Positions 1-5,906 of a stretch of 5,906 nucleotides of DNA are shown here, in pieces (within the stretch, counting starts at the first letter, position 1; every line of letters starts with the position of its first letter). Source of the stretch: Gammaproteobacteria bacterium (GTDB taxonomy: Bacteria; Pseudomonadota; Gammaproteobacteria; Chromatiales; Chromatiaceae). The notes beneath the pieces were generated by a model, which had not been told where the DNA came from, did no database searches, and was given only the letters and a program-made list of their open reading frames with translations. Location of the stretch: contig JARFQQ010000215.1 in assembly GCA_029287695.1 (NCBI GenBank), forward strand, positions 1 through 5,906. The letters run 5' to 3'. Made by a program: the position numbers and the translations under genes.

Positions 1-362
1 TCGAAAGATCGGGAATAGAGGAAATCACCGACGAGTACACTGGCGGCATTGCCCCAGATCTGGTTGGCCGTGTCCTGGTTGCGGCGTTGCTCCGAACCAT
101 CGACGACATCGTCATGGAGCAGTGTCGCGGTATGGATAAACTCGATAATGGCAGCAAGGTCGATGTGTTTCTGGCCGTCATGACCTGCTGCCCTCGAGGC
201 GAGCAAAACCAGCAGCGGGCGCAGGCGTTTGCCACCACTGTTGATGATGTAGTGTCCAATCTGGTCGATGAGGACTACATCGGAGCTTAACTGCTCGAGA
301 ATGAAGGCGTTGACCGCCTGCATGTCCTCAGCCGCAAGCGCGAGGGAATTATCGATAGCCAT
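1..362 (-). CDS. ispB: Octaprenyl (long-chain polyprenyl) diphosphate synthase, N-terminal part, cut by window edge
   Basis: This trans-prenyltransferase extends farnesyl diphosphate with isopentenyl diphosphate units to make the side chain of ubiquinone/menaquinone, in the cytosol. Translating the minus strand from the ATG at 362 gives 120 open codons to the window edge. Visible are GGKRLRP (residues 43-49, diphosphate/IPP binding) and the first aspartate-rich motif HDDVVD (83-88), which binds Mg2+ and the allylic diphosphate, followed by RR (93-94) and the family block GNAASVLVGDFLYSR (104-118). The fifth residue before the first Asp is Ala79; a small residue there is typical of long-chain enzymes such as E. 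coli IspB. The second DDxxD motif and C-terminus lie outside, since the family is usually about 320 residues. There is only a weak ribosome site (AAAGA) before the ATG. In many proteobacteria this gene is divergent from rplU-rpmA; here it is divergent from a transporter. Exact chain length (C40 or other) cannot be read from the sequence. Confidence 0.93.
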   Translation of the reverse strand, partial: MAIDNSLALAAEDMQAVNAFILEQLSSDVVLIDQIGHYIINSGGKRLRPLLVLLASRAAGHDGQKHIDLAAIIEFIHTATLLHDDVVDGSEQRRNQDTANQIWGNAASVLVGDFLYSRSF

Positions 363-390
363 AGAGTCTTTATACGGGATAACGGCGGCA

Positions 391-419
391 ATGCTAGGGC
401 GTGGCCGACCAATAATCAA
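391..419 (-). promoter_or_regulatory. Candidate sigma70 promoter for ispB
   Basis: On the minus strand a TTGATT -35-like box (414-419) is separated by 17 bases from a TAGCAT -10-like box (391-396). Each box matches the consensus at 4 of 6 positions. Transcription would begin near 384, leaving a leader of about 22 bases before the ATG at 362. Spacing and position are good but the boxes are weak, so this remains a prediction by eye. Confidence 0.35.
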
Positions 420-450
420 GCGCTAATTACCGGCCCTGCAGCCGCCTCAG

Positions 451-479
451 TTGAGGATTGGCACAGTTTCACGGACAAT
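451..479 (+). promoter_or_regulatory. Candidate sigma70 promoter for the transporter-ratA-rnfH-ppx cluster
   Basis: A TTGAGG box (451-456) lies 17 bases before a GACAAT box (474-479), each with 4 of 6 consensus matches. Transcription would start near 486, giving a leader of about 26 bases before the ATG at 512. The -35 box overlaps a short inverted repeat, CCTCA-gt-TGAGG (445-456), which could be an operator or chance. The boxes are weak and unproven. Confidence 0.3.
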
Positions 480-511
480 GTGCGCTGCAATTCTAACGAC
501 CCGGAGCGGGG

Positions 512-1918
512 ATGTCCGAACGCACATCGATTCACGGCCAATGGTCATCGCGCCTGATTTTCGTTCTGGCAGCGGCCGGCTCCGCAGTCGGTCTCGGTAA
601 TATCTGGAAATTTCCCTATATAACCGGTGAATACGGGGGCGGAGCCTTCGTACTCGTCTACCTGCTCTGTATTGCGCTGATCGGCTTGCCGGTCATGATG
701 GTGGAGATCCTGCTCGGTCGCAGGGGGCGCCAGAGCCCGATCAACACCATGAAGACGCTGGCAAAAGAGGAGGGGACGACACAGGCCTGGTCCTGGATCG
801 GCTGGTCGGGTGTTATCTCCGGCTTTTTGATCCTCTCCTTTTACAGTGTTATCGCCGGCTGGGCGCTGGCCTACGTGATCGAGGCCGCGAGCGGGACTTT
901 CAACGGAATTTCTGCCGAGCAGGTCGGAGAACTCTTCGGTGACCATGTCTCCTCATGGCCGAAACTGCTCGCCTGGCACACCCTGTTCATTCTCATGACG
1001 GTCTTTGTCGTCGCGCGCGGTGTTCGTGCCGGCCTCGAAAAAGCTGTCACCTGGCTCATGCCTCTTCTGCTGGGTCTGTTGTTGATCCTCGTTGGTTATT
1101 CGATCGCCGAGGGCGATTTTGCCAGCGGGGTCGCTTTTCTCTTCAGCCCGGACTTCGACAAGGTCTTCTATACATGCACCACGGTTGCCGGTGCGGAGAG
1201 TTGTGTCTTCAACGGCGAACCGCTGCTCACTGCGATGGGCCATGCCTTTTTCACCCTGAGTCTCGGTATGGGGGCGATCATGGTCTACGGTTCCTACATG
1301 CCCAAAAAGAACTCGATCACGGGCTCGGCGTTGCTGATCGTGGCCATGGATACCGCTGTTGCCCTGCTGGCCGGACTGGCGATCTTTCCACTGGTTTTTG
1401 CCAATGGCCTGGAACCGGGAGCGGGTCCCGGACTGATCTTCCAGACATTGCCGATTGCCTTCGGCGCCATGACCGGTGGTCAGCTATTCGGCACGCTTTT
1501 TTTCCTTCTGCTGGTATTCGCTGCCTGGACATCCTCGATATCGCTTGTCGAGCCAGCAGTCGCCTGGCTCGTCGAGAACCGGGGGATCAAGCGGTTGCAT
1601 GCTGCGGCCTCGATCGGTTTCGGCTGCTGGCTTATCGGCCTGGGCACCGTCTTTTCCTTCAATCTCTGGTCCGGTGAGGCCTGGCAGGTTGGCGGCAAGA
1701 CATTCTTTGATATGCTCGACTACCTGACCGCGAACATCCTGCTGCCTGTGGGTGGTCTTGCAATGGCGATTTTCACCGGCTGGTTTGCCTCGCGCCGGAT
1801 GTCCGAGAGTGAACTGCTCCTGTCCGAGCCCTGGTTCAGCATCTGGTGGTTCGTCGTGCGCTTCATTACGCCCATCGGCGTATTGATCGTCTTTCTGCAT
1901 GCCGTAGGAGTCGTCTAG
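512..1918 (+). CDS. Sodium-dependent transporter of the neurotransmitter:sodium symporter (NSS/SNF) family
   Basis: This is an inner-membrane, LeuT-fold symporter that uses the sodium gradient to import a small solute, most often an amino acid in bacterial members; the substrate cannot be deduced here. The 468 residues contain about 11 hydrophobic segments, as in short bacterial members such as MhsT. Helix 1 carries the unwound GSAVGLGNIWKFPY signature (23-36), helix 2 begins with GGGAF (42-46), helix 6 has FFTLSLGMGAI (246-256), and helix 8 has TSS (340-342), matching the Na2-site Thr/Ser of LeuT. Asn30 corresponds to a LeuT Na1 ligand. The loop between helices 5 and 6 (about 213-237) looks longer than usual and has Cys222 and Cys231. 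GGAG at 503-506, five bases before the ATG, supports the start. The TAG stop abuts the TTG of ratA, so the two are probably co-transcribed. Family assignment is firm. Confidence 0.95.
   Translation: MSERTSIHGQWSSRLIFVLAAAGSAVGLGNIWKFPYITGEYGGGAFVLVYLLCIALIGLPVMMVEILLGRRGRQSPINTMKTLAKEEGTTQAWSWIGWSGVISGFLILSFYSVIAGWALAYVIEAASGTFNGISAEQVGELFGDHVSSWPKLLAWHTLFILMTVFVVARGVRAGLEKAVTWLMPLLLGLLLILVGYSIAEGDFASGVAFLFSPDFDKVFYTCTTVAGAESCVFNGEPLLTAMGHAFFTLSLGMGAIMVYGSYMPKKNSITGSALLIVAMDTAVALLAGLAIFPLVFANGLEPGAGPGLIFQTLPIAFGAMTGGQLFGTLFFLLLVFAAWTSSISLVEPAVAWLVENRGIKRLHAAASIGFGCWLIGLGTVFSFNLWSGEAWQVGGKTFFDMLDYLTANILLPVGGLAMAIFTGWFASRRMSESELLLSEPWFSIWWFVVRFITPIGVLIVFLHAVGVV
1906..1910 (+). promoter_or_regulatory. 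Ribosome binding site selecting the TTG start of ratA
   Basis: AGGAG lies inside the last codons of the transporter gene, eight bases before TTG at 1919. The next in-frame alternative, GTG at 1925, would be 14 bases away, so the spacing favours TTG. No in-frame ATG occurs before the conserved region. Confidence 0.7.
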
Positions 1919-2353
1919 TTGGCCGTGGTCAGGAAAAGCGCGCTCGTTCCCCATTCTGCCGGCCAGATGTATGCACTGGTCAACGACGTGGATTCGTATG
2001 CGGAATTTCTTCCCTGGTGTCGTTCCTCGCGCATCGTGAGACCGACCGACGATGGCTATATCGGCGAGATCGAGGTTGCCAAGGCAGGTATCGTGCAATC
2101 TTTCCAGACGCGAAATGTCCCGACACCGGAAGAGCAGGTACGCATCTCGCTGGAAGAGGGGCCATTCAGGCATCTTCACGGTGACTGGAATTTCATTGCC
2201 CTGCGAACAGATGCCAGCAAGGTGGAGCTGACGCTCGAGTTCGAGTTTTCAGGAAAACTGATGAATGCCGCTTTCGGAGCGGTCTTCTCGCAAATCGCTA
2301 ACAGTATGGTGGACGCTTTCTGCAAGCGCGCCGGTGAAATTTATGGCAAGTGA
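1919..2353 (+). CDS. ratA: RatA/COQ10-family START-domain protein (ubiquinone-binding/ribosome-association toxin family)
   Basis: The 144-residue product is a single START-like (polyketide cyclase/COQ10) domain. E. coli RatA (YfjG) was reported to bind 50S subunits and block 70S assembly, while mitochondrial and bacterial COQ10 homologues bind ubiquinone and support respiration; which role applies here is not visible. The family pattern is clear: SALVPHSAGQMYALVNDV (7-24), YAEFLPWC (27-34), GPFRHLHGDWNF (81-92) and a C-terminal helix SGKLMNAAFGAVFSQIANSM (111-130). Length matches the family. Translation probably starts at TTG 1919, immediately after the preceding TAG, with AGGAG at 1906-1910; GTG 1925 is the alternative. 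The end overlaps rnfH by 11 bases, a strong sign of translational coupling. Although called a toxin in some databases, the pair with rnfH is not a demonstrated toxin-antitoxin module in most species. Confidence 0.92.
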   Translation: MAVVRKSALVPHSAGQMYALVNDVDSYAEFLPWCRSSRIVRPTDDGYIGEIEVAKAGIVQSFQTRNVPTPEEQVRISLEEGPFRHLHGDWNFIALRTDASKVELTLEFEFSGKLMNAAFGAVFSQIANSMVDAFCKRAGEIYGK

Positions 2354-2714
2354 CACGATCATCATCGAAGTGGCCTATGCAAAACCGGAAAGGCAGCTGA
2401 TTCTCCAGCTCGAGGCCGAATCCGGCATCACGGCGAAAGAGGCAGTCATCCGGTCCGGTATTCTCGACGAGTTTCCGGAAATAGATATTGAAACAGCAAA
2501 ACTGGGCGTTTTCGGCAAAACGGTCGCAGCAACTACCGCGCTCAATCCATTGGACCGGGTCGAGATCTACCGCCCGCTGATCGCCGACCCCAAGGAAGCA
2601 CGCAAGAAACGCGCTGCAGAGGGCAAGCAATTGAAGAACCGCGCTATCAAGAAGAAGGCGCCGGCAAAGCGGGCCGCGAAGGAAAAGCCTGATGATGCGG
2701 CGACGGCAGAGTGA
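2343..2714 (+). CDS. rnfH: RnfH family ubiquitin-fold protein (RatB)
   Basis: RnfH proteins have a beta-grasp (ubiquitin-like) fold. The name comes from linkage to the rnf electron-transport genes in Rhodobacter, but the biochemical role is unsettled; next to ratA it is also called ratB. The 123-residue product begins with IIIEVAYAKPERQ (6-18), and has EAVIRSGIL (33-41), KLGVFGK (53-59) and the hallmark DRVEIYRPLIADPKEARKKR (71-90). E. coli RnfH ends soon after that block, at 96 residues; here a tail of about 30 residues (93-123) rich in Lys and Ala, then Asp/Glu/Ala, is added. The ATG at 2343 is chosen because GGTGA (2333-2337) sits five bases upstream and homology starts immediately; an upstream in-frame ATG at 2265 would only add residues lying inside ratA. 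The TGA stop overlaps one possible ATG of ppx (2714). Confidence 0.92.
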   Translation: MASDTIIIEVAYAKPERQLILQLEAESGITAKEAVIRSGILDEFPEIDIETAKLGVFGKTVAATTALNPLDRVEIYRPLIADPKEARKKRAAEGKQLKNRAIKKKAPAKRAAKEKPDDAATAE

Positions 2715-2726
2715 TGACAACAGGGC

Positions 2727-2730
2727 AGGA
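2727..2730 (+). promoter_or_regulatory. Ribosome binding site favouring the ppx start at 2735
   Basis: AGGA, within GGGCAGGA (2723-2730), lies four bases before ATG 2735. The earlier in-frame starts GTG 2711 and ATG 2714 have no recognisable purine-rich site, although ATG 2714 overlaps the rnfH stop as TGATG and could be reached by re-initiation. ATG 2744 would be 13 bases from the AGGA. Confidence 0.5.
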
Positions 2731-2734
2731 TTCC

Positions 2735-4237
2735 ATGCAGAACATGAATAACGACTCCGACCACGTCGCGGCAATCGATCTCGGTTCCAACAGTTTCCAC
2801 ATGATCGTGGCGCGGCTCGACGAGGCCGGTACTCTCTCGGTTATCGATCGTCTGCGCGAGCCCGTGCGGCTCGGCGGCGGCCTGACAAAGAAAGGCAAGC
2901 TCAGCAAGGAGTCACGCGAGAGGGCACTGGAATGCCTCGGCCGCTTTGCAGAGCGTATCAGCGGGTTGCCGCGTGGCTCCGTACGAATCGTCGGTACCAA
3001 CACGTTGCGGGTTGCAAAAAATGCCGGGAAATTCGTGCGCAAGGCGGAGAAGATTCTCGGGCATCCGATCGAGATCATTGCGGGTCGTGAAGAAGCCCGT
3101 TTGATCTATCTTGGTGTCGCCCATGGCCGGCAGGCGCGCGAAGGCAACCGGCTTGTTGTCGATATCGGTGGCGGCAGCACGGAACTGATCATTGGCGAGG
3201 GACTGAAGACCAGGCGCCGGGAGAGTCTGCAGGCAGGCTGTGTCACTGCCACGAATTCACGTTTCAGCGACGGTTCCATCACGGCGAAGAGGATGCGCGG
3301 GGCCATCATGGATGCGGAACTCGCAATCTATCCGGTTGCGCATGCTTTTACGGCCGACAGATGGAGCGAGGCCATTGGCTGTTCCGGAACCATCAAGTCA
3401 ATCCGCAACATCGTCCAGGCAGAAGGCTGGAGTGAGATCGGCATTACCCTTGAGTCACTCTACAGGTTGCGCGATGGACTCATTGCCGCCGGGCATTGCG
3501 AGAGGATGGAACTGCAAACCCTGAGCCCGGATCGCAGGCCTGTTATTGCCGGGGGCCTTGCGGTCCTTATTGCGGTGTTCGAGACCCTCAAGATCGAACT
3601 GATGCGCGTCTCCGATCTCTCGCTCCGGGAAGGACTGCTCTACGACCTCGTCGGGCGCATGCGTGATGTCGACGTCAGGGACGCCTCGGTTGCTTCGGCC
3701 GCAAAGCGCTGGAGCATCGACACGGAGCAGGCTGACAAGGTCACAGAGACCGTACTCTCCCTGTTCGAACAGGTCCGGGAGTCATGGAAATTCGATCGCC
3801 GTAACCGGAATATTCTCAGGTGGTCCGCGCAGCTGCACGAGATCGGCTTGCAGGTCTCGCATACCCAGTACCACAAGCATGGCGGTTATATTCTCACGCA
3901 CGCCGATCTTGCCGGCTTTTCACGCACCGAGCAGGCATTGCTCTCGCGCCTCGTGCTCTGTCACCGCCGCAAGTTTCGTCCCGAGATCTTCGAGGAGCTG
4001 GCAGCCCAGACGATCAAACCGGGTATGCGCATGTGCGTCCTGCTGAGGCTTGCCGTGCTGTTGCACAGGGGCAGGACGGAAGAGGATCTTCCCGACATCA
4101 CCATCAAGGTCAAGCGCAAGAGCATCAGTCTCAAGTTTCCGGACGGCTGGCTCGATGAACACACGCTGACATACGAAGACCTCAAGGAAGAGAAAAGCTT
4201 TCTCTCCAATGCGGGCTTCAAGTTGAAGTTCAGCTAG
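2735..4237 (+). CDS. ppx: Exopolyphosphatase, Ppx/GppA family
   Basis: Ppx removes terminal phosphates processively from inorganic polyphosphate (EC 3.6.1.11); the related GppA hydrolyses pppGpp. From ATG 2735 the product has 500 residues, close to E. coli Ppx. The actin-like ASKHA fold shows the phosphate-1 loop AIDLGSNSFHM (13-23), GREEARLIYLG (117-127) with the Glu pair holding the predicted catalytic base, phosphate-2 loop DIGGGSTELIIG (143-154), GCSGTIKS (215-222) and SLREGLLYDLVGR (296-308). The C-terminal half resembles the HD-like helical domain, with LHEIGL (367-372), His376, His380, His382 and His410. The extended C-terminus and overall pattern favour Ppx over the shorter, Ppx1-like proteins; GppA activity cannot be excluded. 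The start could be ATG 2714 (507 residues), overlapping the rnfH stop, but AGGA favours 2735. No ppk is in view, though ppk-ppx pairing is common. The 3' end faces pqiC across 12 bases. Confidence 0.94.
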   Translation: MQNMNNDSDHVAAIDLGSNSFHMIVARLDEAGTLSVIDRLREPVRLGGGLTKKGKLSKESRERALECLGRFAERISGLPRGSVRIVGTNTLRVAKNAGKFVRKAEKILGHPIEIIAGREEARLIYLGVAHGRQAREGNRLVVDIGGGSTELIIGEGLKTRRRESLQAGCVTATNSRFSDGSITAKRMRGAIMDAELAIYPVAHAFTADRWSEAIGCSGTIKSIRNIVQAEGWSEIGITLESLYRLRDGLIAAGHCERMELQTLSPDRRPVIAGGLAVLIAVFETLKIELMRVSDLSLREGLLYDLVGRMRDVDVRDASVASAAKRWSIDTEQADKVTETVLSLFEQVRESWKFDRRNRNILRWSAQLHEIGLQVSHTQYHKHGGYILTHADLAGFSRTEQALLSRLVLCHRRKFRPEIFEELAAQTIKPGMRMCVLLRLAVLLHRGRTEEDLPDITIKVKRKSISLKFPDGWLDEHTLTYEDLKEEKSFLSNAGFKLKFS

Positions 4238-4250
4238 CCGGGACCCGGCT
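4236..4250. terminator. Short inverted repeat between convergent stop codons, possible bidirectional terminator
   Basis: AGCCGGG-A-CCCGGCT is a perfect 7-base inverted repeat around a single central base (in RNA, a 6-pair stem with a 3-base loop). It starts in the TAG stop of ppx and ends in the TAA stop of pqiC. CAGCT (4231-4235) and AGCTG (4257-4261) could extend pairing across a 6-base bulge. No T-run follows on either strand, so it lacks the signature of a strong intrinsic terminator. Confidence 0.35.
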
Positions 4251-4807
4251 TACAACAGCTGCACGACCCTGTCTGCAAGACGGCCGGTGAGCCTGCTCAT
4301 GGCCGTGACGATGGCGTCATAATCCTCGATGTCGGCAGCATCTGCGAGCGCGATGGTGCCGGATTTGCGCTGGGTGCCTTTGCGGTCAAGCAGCCGCCAG
4401 CGCGCCTCGAGGTGGACGCCGTCATCCGAGGCAATAAAACGCGTGACCTTGAGAACGACCTGGCGATCGACGGAGCGTGGCGATTCCCAGGGATAGATCA
4501 CCACGTTCGCCGATCCCAGCCGGTAGCCGATATTGGAAGTCAGTACGTCCGTGAAATTCTTCTGCAGTGGCCCGGCCCATCGGTGTCGCTTGTCGGCCAG
4601 GACACGGCTGCTGCCCACCTGGACAAGGACTTGCGGACGCGAAAGGTACTCCGGCAATTCGACCGGGCCGATACCGACCCTGAGGTCCGGCCTGCTGACG
4701 ACATTGCCGCTCATGTCCGGGGTCAGCAGATAATAGCTGACCGCAGATCCGCCGCTTGAGGCGCATCCGGCAAGCAGCAAGGTAACAAGCAGCAGTAGCC
4801 TAGTCAT
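4250..4807 (-). CDS. pqiC: PqiC-like lipoprotein (ABC-type transport auxiliary lipoprotein, YmbA family)
   Basis: PqiC is an outer-membrane lipoprotein facing the periplasm; it docks with the PqiB needle to complete a lipid-transport bridge between the two membranes. The 185-residue product starts with a short lipoprotein signal, MTRLLLLVTLLLAGC, whose lipobox LAGC (12-15) predicts acylation at Cys15. Ala16 follows, with no Asp +2 retention signal, which fits outer-membrane sorting. Family features include YYLLTP (25-30), a segment VGIGPVELPEYLSRPQVLVQ (44-63), HRWAGPLQKNFTDVL (75-89) and YPW (105-107). The ATG at 4807 overlaps the end of pqiB by 8 bases and has no clear ribosome site, so it probably relies on re-initiation after pqiB. 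The frame stays open further upstream to 5146, but that part lies within pqiB and has no signal peptide or family similarity, so 4807 is preferred. Confidence 0.92.
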   Translation of the reverse strand: MTRLLLLVTLLLAGCASSGGSAVSYYLLTPDMSGNVVSRPDLRVGIGPVELPEYLSRPQVLVQVGSSRVLADKRHRWAGPLQKNFTDVLTSNIGYRLGSANVVIYPWESPRSVDRQVVLKVTRFIASDDGVHLEARWRLLDRKGTQRKSGTIALADAADIEDYDAIVTAMSRLTGRLADRVVQLL

Positions 4808-5906
4808 TGCCGAAGATAAAGGAATTGGGTTTTTCATCCAGGGTTTCCGTGAGGGTGCGAATCGATTGTGCAGCGCGCTTGAGTTCCTCGAGCGTTGTGG
4901 AGATTTCATAATAGAGCGGTGACCGCGCGGAATCACCCTCGAGCAGTTGCTTGACGAGCACCAGGCTGTTGTTGAGCTGGCGTATGGAACGCCCGAGATC
5001 ATCGGGGAGATTGCGTGCTCCCTCGGACTCGAGAATCGGATTGAGTGCTTCCAGCGCCTGGTTGATGCGCATGACCATCTGCGTGACAGGCGCCTCGGCG
5101 AGCGCGGCCCGTCGGGCATCCGGGTCACTGCCGAGCTCGCTGTCATCCGGGACTCTCACGAGTGCATTGATATCTTTCAGCAGGAGATTGGCTGATGTGA
5201 CGAGTTTCTCGATCTCGAGGCTCTCGAGTTTCTGCAGCACGGACGAGATGTTGTCGATGATCTGGCCAAAGGGACTGGCGATGGTCGGGAATTCCGGATA
5301 GGGCTCGTCCGCGATGATGGTCGCGGGGTCGGCAGACTTGTCGATGAACAGTTCGATGAACAGCTGGCCGGTCACGAGGCTTGCCGTTTGCAGCCTGGCA
5401 CGCAGCCCTCTGCTGACCGCTTTCTGCAACAGCTGTTGCAGCGCTTCCCTGTCATCACCGGTTCCCAGGCGCTCAGGTTCGATGAAGATCAGCACGGGCA
5501 CACTGAGTCGGCGCTTCCTGTGCTCCCGCGAAATACGGATATCGGCGACATAACCGACCTCGACTCCGTGGAACTCGACCGGGGAGCCGATCGCAAGACC
5601 CCGCAAGGATTCATCAAAATGGAGAATGAAACCCAGTGCGTTTTCCGAGGCCGAGGCATTGAAATTGGCTTCGTGACGACTGTCGTAGAGATTGAAGCTT
5701 GATCCCGGAACGGCCGCAGCGCTCTCTTGCAGGTGTTTCGGCGTGTCGAATGCGATTCCACCCGACAGCAGCACCGCAAGCGGTTCCATATCGAGCGAGA
5801 TGCCGCCGGCGTCAAAATCAACCGAGAAGCTGCCCATCTGCCAGAACCTGGTTTGCGAGTTGACCAGTCGATCAAAGGGCGCCTTGATGAAGACCCCGTA
5901 GGAGAT
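4800..5906 (-). CDS. pqiB: PqiB, MCE-domain intermembrane lipid transport protein, C-terminal part, cut by window edge
   Basis: PqiB is anchored in the inner membrane and stacks MCE domains plus a helical needle into a hydrophobic tunnel across the periplasm. The minus-strand frame is open from the edge at 5906 to TAG at 4800-4802, giving 368 visible residues. They begin with the end of one MCE repeat (GVFIKAPFDRLVNSQTRFW, fragment residues 4-22), then a linker ending LLSGGIAFDTP (46-56). A full MCE domain follows, with FDESLRGLAIGSPVEFHGVE (96-115) and GLRARLQTASLVTGQLFIEL (167-186). The rest (about 210-350) is mostly helix-forming, as expected for the needle, and the end reads KPNSFIFGND. 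An in-frame ATG at 5837 is internal, not the start. E. coli PqiB is about 546 residues with three MCE domains, so roughly a third is missing here. The following pqiC argues for PqiB rather than the seven-domain YebT/LetB. pqiA is expected further upstream. Confidence 0.92.
   Translation of the reverse strand: MSYGVFIKAPFDRLVNSQTRFWQMGSFSVDFDAGGISLDMEPLAVLLSGGIAFDTPKHLQESAAAVPGSSFNLYDSRHEANFNASASENALGFILHFDESLRGLAIGSPVEFHGVEVGYVADIRISREHRKRRLSVPVLIFIEPERLGTGDDREALQQLLQKAVSRGLRARLQTASLVTGQLFIELFIDKSADPATIIADEPYPEFPTIASPFGQIIDNISSVLQKLESLEIEKLVTSANLLLKDINALVRVPDDSELGSDPDARRAALAEAPVTQMVMRINQALEALNPILESEGARNLPDDLGRSIRQLNNSLVLVKQLLEGDSARSPLYYEISTTLEELKRAAQSIRTLTETLDEKPNSFIFGND

Noticed and set aside
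87..290. 67-codon plus-strand open frame opposite ispB
   Set aside because: The minus strand encodes the conserved IspB motifs across this whole span, so this is an antisense shadow.
403..435. GGCCG and CGGCC arms in the divergent region as a terminator hairpin
   Set aside because: The arms are only 5 bases with a loop of 23 bases and no T-run, so it is no better than chance.
955..1677. 240-codon plus-strand open frame within the transporter gene
   Set aside because: It lies in another frame of a clear NSS transporter; the product is rich in Arg, Cys and His, typical of a shifted reading of GC-rich DNA.
1484..2179. 231-codon open frame on the minus strand across the transporter/ratA junction
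   Set aside because: It is antisense to two well-supported genes, has a low-complexity polar composition and no recognisable family, and open antisense frames are common in GC-rich coding DNA.
1919..2714. ratA-rnfH as a type II toxin-antitoxin defence module
   Set aside because: Although annotated this way in some databases, RnfH has not been shown to neutralise RatA in general, and the pair is a conserved housekeeping locus without mobile-element context here.
4808..5146. Upstream extension of the pqiC frame to an ATG at 5146
   Set aside because: It would put 113 Arg/Ser-rich residues before a perfectly good lipoprotein signal peptide and overlaps pqiB throughout; the start at 4807 explains the data.
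4885..5235. Repeated CTCGAG-like hexamers
   Set aside because: These fall in pqiB where Leu-Glu codon pairs are frequent in the helical C-terminal region; CTCGAG is self-complementary and encodes Leu-Glu, so the repetition is explained by coding.

Overview
The window looks like a core-genome segment of a gammaproteobacterium of moderately high GC content. The evidence is gene content: an IspB-type long-chain polyprenyl diphosphate synthase, a RatA–RnfH pair, a full-length Ppx exopolyphosphatase and the end of a PqiB–PqiC lipid-transport locus, all closest in recalled motifs to gammaproteobacterial proteins. No genus can be named from the sequence alone. I see no mobile element, CRISPR array, phage gene, tRNA or rRNA, and no obvious shift in base composition.

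Layout. Positions 1–362 (minus strand) carry the N-terminal 120 codons of ispB, which runs off the left edge. A 149-base divergent gap (363–511) holds weak sigma70-like promoter candidates in each direction. From 512 to 4237 four plus-strand genes follow almost without spacing: a sodium-dependent NSS-family transporter (512–1918), ratA (1919–2353, TTG start directly after the transporter's stop), rnfH (2343–2714, overlapping ratA by 11 bases) and ppx (about 2735–4237, possibly from 2714). This packing suggests one transcript with translational coupling. On the minus strand, converging on ppx with only 12 bases between the stop codons, lie the lipoprotein gene pqiC (4250–4807) and the 3' two-thirds of pqiB (4800–5906), which runs off the right edge.

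Function. IspB makes the side chain of ubiquinone, and RatA belongs to the COQ10/START family that includes ubiquinone-binding proteins, so two genes here touch quinone biology, though they are transcribed divergently. RnfH is a ubiquitin-fold protein usually found beside RatA. Ppx degrades polyphosphate. PqiB and PqiC form part of a periplasm-spanning MCE lipid-transport bridge; PqiA would be expected just beyond the right edge.

I found no convincing previously undescribed system. The points worth a second look are modest: a cysteine-bearing insertion in a transporter loop, a lysine-rich tail on RnfH, the placement of ppx behind ratA–rnfH, and a compact inverted repeat across the convergent stop codons.
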